From positions 1-49,441 of the forward strand of contig JAFSDI010000015.1 of assembly GCA_017436325.1 (NCBI GenBank): a stretch of 49,441 bases of DNA, read 5' to 3'. The translations under genes and the position numbers were made by a program. The DNA is from Alphaproteobacteria bacterium (GTDB lineage Bacteria > Pseudomonadota > Alphaproteobacteria > Rs-D84). Positions 23,268-30,308 of the stretch are shown piece after piece; position 1 is the first letter of the stretch; the number at the start of each line of letters is the position of its first letter. The notes below the pieces were generated by a model, which was not told where the DNA came from, searched no databases, and saw nothing but the letters and a program-made list of their open reading frames with translations.

Positions 23268-25013
23268 TTAATCATGCTCTGAATTATGTTCTGGTTGATA
23301 TATTTCAACATCACGCGTCATCGCCAGAAATTTATCAGAACGCATTGTTGGTAAATCAGCGATTGGAATTTGCTGTAGTTCTGTCAGATGTTCTGTAACA
23401 GATTTTGCTAATAATTCCATTGTTGTTTGCCAGTCTGTGTGTGCACCACCTGCTGGTTCGTGAATAACCTCATCAACGATATTTAAATTTGCCATATCAC
23501 GGGCAGTTAATTTCATCGCAGCCGCAGCAGTTGCCTTGAATTTGTTATCTTTCCACAATATACTTGCACACGATTCAGGGGCAATAACAGAATAAATGGC
23601 ATTTTCAAGCATTAGAACCCTGTCACCTGTACCAATAGCGATTGCACCGCCTGAACCACCCTGTCCTACATTTACCGCAACATATGGTGTTTTGATAGAT
23701 AATCCAGTTGCAATAGAAGATGCAACAGCCTGGGACTGACCGCGTTCTTCGCCTTCGCGACCCGCAAATGCACCAGCGGTATCAAATAATGAAATTAATG
23801 GTAAATTGAATTTTTCAGCCAGTCGCATCATTCGTTGAGCCTTGCGATAGCCGTCTGGATTTACCATACCGAAACGATGTTTTTGTCGTGATGATATGTC
23901 GCGTCCTTGTTCTTGGCCGATAATGACGGCCGGTATTCCGCGCCAAAAACCGATTCCAGAACCCATTGCCGGATCTTCTGCAAAAAGTCTGTCGCCAGCC
24001 AAGTATGTCCAATCGTCAACAATTCCATTAATGTAATCTAAAAAATGCGGACGATTTTCATGACGTGCTAATAAAACCTTATCATAAGCCTCTGTTTCGC
24101 CCATACCACGTATCTTTTTAGAAATATCATGTGTGGGGGTCGAAACATTTATTTGCTTTGGTGTGCGTTCTTGTTTGGTTAGAACGGATAAAATCTTGGC
24201 AATTGCATCGTGTAAATCACCACGCGCAACAACCATATCAACCATTCCATGCTCGTACAAATATTCTGCAGTTTGAAAGTTAGACGGCAATTTTTCGCGA
24301 ATGTTTTGTTCTATGACACGCCGGCCAGCAAATCCGATTCGCGCCCCCTTTTCTGCAATATGAATGTCGCCAAGCATTGCAAATGACGCTGTTACACCAC
24401 CAAATGTTGGATCGGTCAATAGTACAATATATGGAATGCCGTTGGCGTGTAATTTATTAACAGCCGCAGTCGTGCGGGCCATTTGCATTAACGATAGTAT
24501 ATTTTCTTGCATACGTGCGCCACCGCTGGATGTGACCATAATAAACGGTTGTTTTGTGTCAATGGAATGCTCTATTGCCGCAACTATTGCATCACCGGCA
24601 GCACGTCCCATAGACCCCATCATAAACAAGCCATTTAGTACGCATACAGTTGTTGGAATTCCCCCGATTTTACCATCTGCTGTTGTTATTGCATCGTAAC
24701 ATCCTGTTTCAGAACGCGCATCAGATAATCTGTCGCTATAAGATATTCTGTCAGTAAAAGATAGCGGGTCATCAGATACTGATGGTGGCGTTAAACGTGT
24801 CCACGAATTGTCATCAAATAGTAAATCAAAACGTTGCTTTGGCGTCATAATAAATGCACGACCACAACTGGGACATATGTATTTGTTTTCTTTATAATCC
24901 TTGTAATAAACAAGTTTACCACACGATTCACATTTAATCCATAACAGACGGCGCACACGTTCATAACGTTCGCGATTTCTGTTCTTGATTCCAGATTTTC
25001 TGCCAAACAACAT
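23268..25013 (-). CDS. accDA: Fused acetyl-CoA carboxylase carboxyltransferase, beta plus alpha (AccD-AccA)
   Basis: 581 residues joining both carboxyltransferase halves. The N-terminal AccD half has a zinc ribbon (Cys28, Cys31, Cys47, Cys50), GYDAI-like and SSGGARMQENILSLMQMA, DPTFGGVTASFAMLGDI, and GRRVIEQ. After a linker near residue 290 the AccA half starts (HENRPHFLDYINGI) and has GRDISSRQKHRFGM, DTAGAFAGREGEERGQS and the oxyanion motif VGQGGSGGAIAIG. Most alphaproteobacteria encode these as two genes. It makes malonyl-CoA for fatty acid synthesis with AccB and AccC, which are not in this window. It follows the HU-family gene by 6 bases. Confidence 0.93.
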   Translation of the reverse strand: MLFGRKSGIKNRNRERYERVRRLLWIKCESCGKLVYYKDYKENKYICPSCGRAFIMTPKQRFDLLFDDNSWTRLTPPSVSDDPLSFTDRISYSDRLSDARSETGCYDAITTADGKIGGIPTTVCVLNGLFMMGSMGRAAGDAIVAAIEHSIDTKQPFIMVTSSGGARMQENILSLMQMARTTAAVNKLHANGIPYIVLLTDPTFGGVTASFAMLGDIHIAEKGARIGFAGRRVIEQNIREKLPSNFQTAEYLYEHGMVDMVVARGDLHDAIAKILSVLTKQERTPKQINVSTPTHDISKKIRGMGETEAYDKVLLARHENRPHFLDYINGIVDDWTYLAGDRLFAEDPAMGSGIGFWRGIPAVIIGQEQGRDISSRQKHRFGMVNPDGYRKAQRMMRLAEKFNLPLISLFDTAGAFAGREGEERGQSQAVASSIATGLSIKTPYVAVNVGQGGSGGAIAIGTGDRVLMLENAIYSVIAPESCASILWKDNKFKATAAAAMKLTARDMANLNIVDEVIHEPAGGAHTDWQTTMELLAKSVTEHLTELQQIPIADLPTMRSDKFLAMTRDVEIYQPEHNSEHD

Positions 25014-25019
25014 TTTTAT

Positions 25020-25298
25020 TTATCCGTTCATCTTTTTGGTTAATTCACGACTGGGTTTAAACAATATTGTTGTGCTGGCCGGTAATGGCATTGGCTGACC
25101 AGTGCAAGGGTTATAACCAACCTTGGTTGCACGGGCGCGTGGTTGAAATGTACCAAAACCGCGAATTTCAATGCGATCGCCATTTGCAACCGATTCAATC
25201 ATCTGATCTGAAATTGTATCTAGTATCGCAGCAGCATCTGTTGCGCGCATACGTTTGAATTTAACTTGCATAGAGCGAACTATATCTGAACGTTTCAT
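25020..25298 (-). CDS. HU/IHF-family DNA-binding protein
   Basis: 92 residues. MKRSDIVRSMQVKFKRM starts like IHF beta, and VANGDRIEIRGFGTFQPRARA is the family core. The beta-arm is KVGYNPCTGQPMPLPAS with the intercalating Pro in NPCTG; the usual Arg-Asn at the arm base is replaced by Gly-Tyr. The tail ILFKPSRELTKKMNG is also IHF-like. Probably IHF beta or an HU variant that bends DNA. AAAGGA precedes the ATG. It heads the transcript leading into accDA. Confidence 0.9.
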   Translation of the reverse strand: MKRSDIVRSMQVKFKRMRATDAAAILDTISDQMIESVANGDRIEIRGFGTFQPRARATKVGYNPCTGQPMPLPASTTILFKPSRELTKKMNG

Positions 25299-25445
25299 CG
25301 TTTTATTCCTTTGTTTGTTTCTACATATTATTTATATCTTAACATATTTTATCAAGAATAAAGTTTTTATTTTTTCAGAATACGTTCCTGTCCATAAAAT
25401 ACGCAGAATATGATAACCTGAATTTAGCGCAAGGAGAATAATATT

Positions 25446-26168
25446 ATGGATGATTTTTTTGAAATTTGTGAAACAGATAATTGCTGTGATACAAAAAGAA
25501 ATATACCGCTTATTGGTGATGTTGCGCCAGAATTTACAGCCAGTACAACAAATGGTAAAATTAAATTTCCCGATGATTTTGTTGGCAGTTGGGTTGTTTT
25601 CTTTTCACATCCTGCGGACTTTACACCAGTGTGTACAACGGAATTTGTTGCCTTTCAGAAAAATATGCGTGAATTTGAAAAAATAAACACAAGGTTGTTA
25701 GGGCTTTCTATTGGTGGATTAACCTCTCATTTAGGGTGGTTTGATGCAATTTCAAAAATGCCAGATGGGATTGATATAACTTTTCCACTAATAGATGATT
25801 TAAATATGAAAGTTGCAAAATTATACGGGATGTTACAGGCTGGCGCATCAGATACCCACGCAGTACGCGCAGTATTTATTATTGACCCAAATGGAATTGT
25901 CAGAACAGTTTTATATTATCCTGCAAGTCTGGGACGAAATATGTCAGAAATATGGCGGATACTGGTTGGATTACAAACTGCAGATGAATTTGGGGTTGCG
26001 TTGCCGGCTAATTGGGCCCCAGGCGATAATGTTTTGTCCCCTGCCCCGACAACAAGTGCTGAAATGCGTGAAAAAAATAATAAAAACACTTGGTTTATGA
26101 ACTATAAAAAATTAGATAAAAAGGATATCTATGAGAAAATTTGTAAAAAAGACACAGATAAAAAATAA
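25446..26168 (+). CDS. Peroxiredoxin, Prx6/AhpC type
   Basis: 240 residues reducing peroxides with peroxidatic Cys63 in HPADFTPVCTTEF. PLIGDVAPEFTA is the family opening and VRAVFIIDPNGIVRTVLYYP the later core. The long C-terminal part (GLQTADEFGVALPANWAPGD) marks the Prx6-like group shared with archaea and anaerobes. An unusual pair of Cys residues (DNCCD) lies at residues 13-14. AAGGAG sits 10 bases before the ATG and a TATGAT box lies upstream. Confidence 0.93.
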   Translation: MDDFFEICETDNCCDTKRNIPLIGDVAPEFTASTTNGKIKFPDDFVGSWVVFFSHPADFTPVCTTEFVAFQKNMREFEKINTRLLGLSIGGLTSHLGWFDAISKMPDGIDITFPLIDDLNMKVAKLYGMLQAGASDTHAVRAVFIIDPNGIVRTVLYYPASLGRNMSEIWRILVGLQTADEFGVALPANWAPGDNVLSPAPTTSAEMREKNNKNTWFMNYKKLDKKDIYEKICKKDTDKK

Positions 26169-26188
26169 TAATTCTGTTGTGTTTTGGT

Positions 26189-26548
26189 TCAGAATACCAG
26201 CGGAAAATCACGAATGTCTACAGGCGCATTGTCACGTTCAGGGTCCCACTGAAATTCAGACATAATAACAGTGTTATCAGAATTAAATTTTATTCCTTCG
26301 GCACATAAAGCACGATATTGTGTTTCTGGCATACCAGGATTTAAAACACCATTCTTGAAAACAACACGATGCCACGGCAAGTGCCAATAGTCGCGGTTGT
26401 TAGACGCATAACCAACAAACCGTGCACATCGCGGACGACCAATCATCGCGGCAATTTGTCCAAAGGTCGCAACCCGACCATATGGAATACGCGCAACAAC
26501 ATCATAAACTTGTTCATTAAATGTTTTTTGATTTTTTATGTCTGACAT
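26189..26548 (-). CDS. Alkyltransferase-like protein (ATL, Trp in place of active Cys)
   Basis: 119 residues of the O6-alkylguanine-DNA alkyltransferase fold. VYDVVARIPYGRVATFGQIAAMIGRPRCARFVGYA is the DNA-binding helix-turn-helix and Arg finger. The active-site PCHR motif is here LPWHRVV with Trp59 replacing the acceptor Cys, as in Atl1/eAtl proteins. Such proteins bind alkylated guanine and recruit nucleotide excision repair instead of repairing it directly. A longer than usual C-terminal tail (EFQWDPERDNAPVDIRDFPLVF) is unfamiliar. No ribosome site is obvious. Confidence 0.9.
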   Translation of the reverse strand: MSDIKNQKTFNEQVYDVVARIPYGRVATFGQIAAMIGRPRCARFVGYASNNRDYWHLPWHRVVFKNGVLNPGMPETQYRALCAEGIKFNSDNTVIMSEFQWDPERDNAPVDIRDFPLVF

Positions 26549-26632
26549 ACTTTATATGGTAATATTTGAATGTGAAAAGTCAAATTTTTACTCTTGCAAA
26601 ATATTCTTAAGCTATTTATAATGGCAAGCGCC

Positions 26633-26722
26633 GGAGACGTGGCAGAGTGGTTGAATGCGCACGACTCGAAATCGTGAATACGGGCAACTGTATCAAGGGT
26701 TCAAATCCCTTCGTCTCCGCCA
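26633..26722 (+). tRNA. tRNA-Ser(CGA)
   Basis: 90 bases with CCA encoded. The acceptor stem is GGAGACG with CGTCTCC. The loop in CGACTCGAAATCG gives anticodon CGA (reads UCG). A long variable arm is present. It lies 80 bases before murA. Confidence 0.95.
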
Positions 26723-26802
26723 GATTATTTGCTTTATATTTTTATAAATTTTCATTGAATTTTACTTTTTGTGTGTTAGCCTTGGAATCAAAAGGATTCC
26801 AC

Positions 26803-28092
26803 ATGGATAAAATAAGAATTGTGGGTGGTATACCTCTTTATGGTACAGTGAATATTAGTGGCGCAAAAAACGCTGTGTTACCGTTGATGTGTGCATCTTT
26901 GCTGACAGATAAGTCTGTTGTGCTAACAAATGTTCCATTATTGTCAGATGTGACTTATATGAACAGTATTTTAGGGGGTTTAGGAACAGAAGTATTCAAT
27001 GGCAGTGATATTATTAATGGTAATGTTTGTAAACGATATACATATAAAACAACAGATATTCTAAGCACAACTGTACCGTATGATTTAGTTCGAAAAATGA
27101 GAGCTTCTTATTATGTCTTGGGGCCGTTATTGGCAAGAAAAGGCGAAGCAAAATTTTCTTTGCCTGGGGGATGTACCATTGGTGTAAGACCAATTGATAT
27201 TCATTTATCTGCACTGGAACAAATGGGCGCAAATATAAAAATTCAAAATGGATATATAATCGGTAAAGCACAAAAAGGATTAAAAGGTGCAAACCTGAAT
27301 TTTCCAAGCCCGTCTGTTGGGGCCACATGTAATGTAATGATGGCGGCAACATTGGCAAAGGGTAAAACTGTTATAAATAATGCGGCACGTGAACCAGAAA
27401 TAAGCGACTTAGCAAAGATGCTAAATTCAATGGGCGCAAAAATATCTGGTGCAGGAACAAGTGTTGTAAAAATAGACGGTGTAAACGATTTAGGTGGCAC
27501 AATACATAATGTGATTTCAGATAGAATTGAAGCGGGTTCATATGCGATTGCTGCGGCGGTTACTAATGGCAGATTGGAATTAATAAATGCAGAATATGAT
27601 ACGCTAGTAAAACCAATTGATATTTTGCGCAAATGTGGTGTTTCTGTTGAAATTGCAAATAATTCTTTGATTGTTGATGCAACAAACCAAGAAATAACAG
27701 CGCACAATATTATCACAGCCGGGTACCCAGGATTTCCAACTGATTTACAAGCGCAATTTATGGCAATGTTAACACTGGCAAATGGTGTGTCTGAGATTAC
27801 AGAAACTATTTTTGAAAATAGATTTATGCATGTGCCTGAATTAATTCGTATGGGTGCAAAAATATCTGTAAAAGATAAAAATTCTGTGATTGTTAATGGC
27901 GTAAAGAATTTATCTGGCGCATCAGTTATGGCCAGTGATTTACGCGCTTCGTTTGCTTTGGTGTTGGCCGGACTGGCCGCAGATGGCGAAACCGAAATTA
28001 ATCGTGTCTATCATTTGGATAGAGGATATGAAACCGTAGAAAAAAAGTTGCAACAAATCGGTGCAAATATACAAAGAATAAAAGAAAAATAG
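26803..28092 (+). CDS. murA: UDP-N-acetylglucosamine 1-carboxyvinyltransferase MurA
   Basis: First committed step of peptidoglycan synthesis, transferring enolpyruvate from PEP. 429 residues with GGIPLYGTVNISGAKNAVLPLM (catalytic Lys22) and LPGGCTIGVRPIDIH, whose Cys124 is the fosfomycin target. The EPSP-synthase-like repeats end in LRASFALVLAGLAADGET and YHLDRGYE. I placed the start at ATG 26803 after AAAGGA; an earlier in-frame start would run through the tRNA-Ser gene. Confidence 0.97.
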   Translation: MDKIRIVGGIPLYGTVNISGAKNAVLPLMCASLLTDKSVVLTNVPLLSDVTYMNSILGGLGTEVFNGSDIINGNVCKRYTYKTTDILSTTVPYDLVRKMRASYYVLGPLLARKGEAKFSLPGGCTIGVRPIDIHLSALEQMGANIKIQNGYIIGKAQKGLKGANLNFPSPSVGATCNVMMAATLAKGKTVINNAAREPEISDLAKMLNSMGAKISGAGTSVVKIDGVNDLGGTIHNVISDRIEAGSYAIAAAVTNGRLELINAEYDTLVKPIDILRKCGVSVEIANNSLIVDATNQEITAHNIITAGYPGFPTDLQAQFMAMLTLANGVSEITETIFENRFMHVPELIRMGAKISVKDKNSVIVNGVKNLSGASVMASDLRASFALVLAGLAADGETEINRVYHLDRGYETVEKKLQQIGANIQRIKEK

Positions 28093-28144
28093 TTATTCAT
28101 TATATTTTGTTTATAATATAACCCAATTAGTGGCAAAATTTCTG

Positions 28145-28174
28145 TTGAATTATAATCGATATTTTTGATATAAT
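28145..28174 (+). promoter_or_regulatory. Promoter of leader RNA copy 2
   Basis: TTGAAT (28145-28150), 18-base spacer, TATAAT (28169-28174). The start would be about 28181, again the first base of P1. Confidence 0.75.
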
Positions 28175-28180
28175 TTATTT

Positions 28181-28418
28181 TGAACCTGATGGGAATTAGG
28201 TTCGGGGCTGTCACAAGCCTTATTCCATTCGATGCAGATATATTAATTGTGTCGTAATCCGACAATAATTTTCCGTATTTGCATCGCTATCTTTTTAACC
28301 CTGGCTGAAAAAGTCGGGGGGCTGTGTGTCATACAACAGGGTGCTACCTAAAAACACACAGAATCAATAATGGAATGATTTGTGAACTCCCCGACCGCTA
28401 ATTCTTGTAGCGGTTTTT
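28181..28418 (+). promoter_or_regulatory. Structured leader RNA, copy 2
   Basis: P1: GAACCT (28182-28187) with AGGTTC (28198-28203), loop carrying ATGGGAA. Conserved GGGGCTGTCACAAGCCTTA hairpin. P3: ATTCCATT (28222-28229) with AATGGAAT (28369-28376). P4: GATGCA (28231-28236) with TGCATC (28280-28285). A CTTTTT/AAAAAG hairpin (28291-28313). P5 pseudoknot: GTCGGGG (28313-28319) with CCCCGAC (28389-28395). P6: CTGTGTGT (28322-28329) with ACACACAG (28354-28361) enclosing ATACAACAGGGT. The terminator begins at 28394, inside the pseudoknot strand. It occupies most of the 360-base gap after murA. Confidence 0.8.
28394..28418 (+). terminator. Intrinsic terminator inside leader RNA copy 2
   Basis: ACCGCTA (28394-28400), ATTCTTG, TAGCGGT (28408-28414), then T run. 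The outer two base pairs compete with pseudoknot P5. Confidence 0.8.
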
Positions 28419-28451
28419 ATATTAAGAAAAAATAAATAAAGGGAGTCTGTT

Positions 28452-28964
28452 ATGAAAAAAATTTTAATAAGTGCTGTTTTTGGATTTGGAATGATTATCA
28501 CTGCAAACGCATCGATTATTTCACGAGGTTTTTTTGATGAAGCAATTGCAAAATATGCCCTGAAATCTGATGTTGGTGATGTATCCAGCCTGCAGAGCAA
28601 GATTGGGGATTTTACTGGTTATAATGTACCTGAAAATATGTGGGATAACATTTATACTGCAGATCTAAGAGAACCTGGGCTGGGCGCGTTTTTGACTGGA
28701 CGTGATTGGCAAGCGCCGACAACTATTAGTGATGCAATAAGCGTTTTGTTGGGGTCCCCAGATGATGTTGCGGATGGTGTATTAAATAAGGCATTTAGTA
28801 CAGTTGCCGGCCGTTTAAGAGACCTAGAAATAAGCCGTTTTGGAAATAAATTGCCAAGCACATCAGAAGATGGACAATATGTTTTAACCGCAAAAAAGGT
28901 GGGAAATAATATCACTTATACGTGGGTAAAAATGGATTTGACCAGCGAAGAACAAAGCCAATAG
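28452..28964 (+). CDS. Exported protein with SIxSxxFxDE N-terminus, 170 aa
   Basis: Signal peptide MKKILISAVFGFGMIITANA, then SIISRGFFDEAIAKYALKSDVGDVSSL. This is the same start as the minus-strand gene at 152 (TANASIVSSGFLDEKLTEYAL). The remainder is unfamiliar: GLGAFLTGRDWQAPTTISDAI, then a helical stretch, ending in a strand-rich YVLTAKKVGNNITYTWVKMD. GGGAG sits 6 bases before the ATG. Expression is presumably set by leader RNA copy 2. No function can be assigned; a surface or fibre-like protein is inference. Confidence 0.8.
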   Translation: MKKILISAVFGFGMIITANASIISRGFFDEAIAKYALKSDVGDVSSLQSKIGDFTGYNVPENMWDNIYTADLREPGLGAFLTGRDWQAPTTISDAISVLLGSPDDVADGVLNKAFSTVAGRLRDLEISRFGNKLPSTSEDGQYVLTAKKVGNNITYTWVKMDLTSEEQSQ

Positions 28965-29020
28965 ATTTATACTATAAATACGCCCCCCTAATTGGACTGT
29001 ATCCCAAAAAGTGGACAGAT

Positions 29021-29062
29021 AAAAAAACACCCTGGGGGTCGGTTCAGTTGGGGTGTTTTTTT
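29021..29062. terminator. Long bidirectional terminator
   Basis: Twelve-base arms (29021-29032 and 29051-29062), AAAAAAACACCC with its complement, around an 18-base loop. It closes both the exported-protein gene and the convergent amiC. Confidence 0.85.
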
Positions 29063-29063
29063 A

Positions 29064-30221
29064 TTATACTTCGAAATTATAGTTTTTAACTGATTTTACT
29101 ATGGCATCTACCAGTTTATTTTGATGTTTATCAGTTCTTAATAATTTTTCTTCGGACTGGTTTGATAAATGCCCCAGTTCTAATAATGCACCCGGGATTG
29201 TAGAGCGCAATACTGCAAAAGGTGCATGACGAACGTCAGGCCCAGGTTGTTGTTCGATACTGGCACGTTTAAATGATTTTGCGCAACCGTTTGCGTATTC
29301 TTCTGACATTTCTGCAACTGCGTGTTGTTGTAATGATGATAATGCCATACGAATATTTTCTTCGAATTGTGTGAAACCTTCTACCCCGATTTTATCAGCG
29401 GCATTTTCAGCCTCAGCCAATTTTCTGGCTTCTTCGTCAGATGCTTTTTCAGATAATGTATAGATTGAAAATCCCTTCATTTTGCGACTGGGGTTTGCAT
29501 TTGCGTGTAAGGATATAAACAAATCTGCCTTGCGTTTTTCTGCAATCGATGCACGTTCGGCAAGTTTTAAATATGTGTCATCGCTGCGTGTCAAATATGT
29601 TTTAAAACCCGCAGAATCAAGTTTGTTTTTTAATTTTTTCGCAACAGATAATACAATATCTTTTTCGCGTGTGCCACCCTTGCCAATGCAACCTGGGTCT
29701 TTGCCACCATGACCCGCGTCAACAACGATGATATATTTACGCGATGCAGTTATTGCAGTTGTTGGGGCAACTGTTGATGTGGTATACGTTGCGTTTGGTG
29801 TACCGGCCTTGAAATCAAGCACCAGACGATAATCATTGTCGCCGTTTGGTTCCAGCAGTAATATTGATGATTTTTCAATTTCTGAAATTGGCTTCTTTAG
29901 GTTTGCGACAATTTGTAATTTGTCGCCATTTTGTGTTTGTGTAATTGAATTTACCAAGGCATCGGATGCCAACTTAGCGGAAATATTATTGTTTGCAGAT
30001 GTATTAGACAATGTAACAACCAACTGATTGGTGGGGTATGATAATGAATACGATGGGCGATTCGCCGTTTCAATCACCAAACGAGTTTTGTTGCCAGGTT
30101 GAACACCTGTGCGCAGGCCACGCAAACTGTTACGTGCAGCAAATGCAACACGTGGCAATGCAGCCACTGCAACAATCGAAAAACCGGTTATTTTTAAAAG
30201 CCCACGTCTGCTTAATTTCAT
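29064..30221 (-). CDS. amiC: N-acetylmuramoyl-L-alanine amidase, AmiC type, Tat-exported
   Basis: 385 residues. The N-terminus MKLSRRGLLKITGFSIVAVAALP is a twin-arginine signal. An AMIN domain (about 45-145) targets the septum. Amidase_3 follows with zinc and catalytic residues in VDAGHGGKDPG, GGTREKDI, FISLHANANPS and ALLELGHLSN. It also has EKASDEEARKLAEAENAADKIG, the regulatory helix region seen in division amidases activated by EnvC/NlpD. It splits septal peptidoglycan. The promoter on its strand places the transcription start 3 bases before the ATG. Confidence 0.95.
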   Translation of the reverse strand: MKLSRRGLLKITGFSIVAVAALPRVAFAARNSLRGLRTGVQPGNKTRLVIETANRPSYSLSYPTNQLVVTLSNTSANNNISAKLASDALVNSITQTQNGDKLQIVANLKKPISEIEKSSILLLEPNGDNDYRLVLDFKAGTPNATYTTSTVAPTTAITASRKYIIVVDAGHGGKDPGCIGKGGTREKDIVLSVAKKLKNKLDSAGFKTYLTRSDDTYLKLAERASIAEKRKADLFISLHANANPSRKMKGFSIYTLSEKASDEEARKLAEAENAADKIGVEGFTQFEENIRMALSSLQQHAVAEMSEEYANGCAKSFKRASIEQQPGPDVRHAPFAVLRSTIPGALLELGHLSNQSEEKLLRTDKHQNKLVDAIVKSVKNYNFEV

Positions 30222-30230
30222 ATCTGTTGT

Positions 30231-30260
30231 ATTATATCATAAAATACAATGTTCATTCAA
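30231..30260 (-). promoter_or_regulatory. amiC promoter, near-leaderless
   Basis: On the minus strand TTGAAT (30260-30255), 18-base spacer, TATAAT (30236-30231). The predicted start is about 30224 and the ATG is at 30221; no ribosome site is seen. Confidence 0.65.
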
Positions 30261-30273
30261 CACTATTTAAATT

Positions 30274-30296
30274 AAAAAAACCGCCAGTGGCGGTTT
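30274..30296 (-). terminator. Terminator of the Cys-rich exported protein gene region
   Basis: On the minus strand AAACCGCC (30296-30289) and GGCGGTTT (30285-30278) followed by T run. It lies just downstream of the gene ending at 30309. Confidence 0.85.
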
Positions 30297-30308
30297 GGTT
30301 CAAGATAT

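Noticed and set aside
26647..26802. Longer MurA starting at 26647
   Set aside because: That reading passes through the tRNA-Ser(CGA) gene. The start at 26803 has a proper AAAGGA site and aligns with MurA proteins.
28991..29020. Remnant of an IS3-like element end (CCCAAAAAGTGGACA)
   Set aside because: The short string resembles some IS termini, but there is no transposase fragment, no second end and no target duplication; it abuts a terminator.
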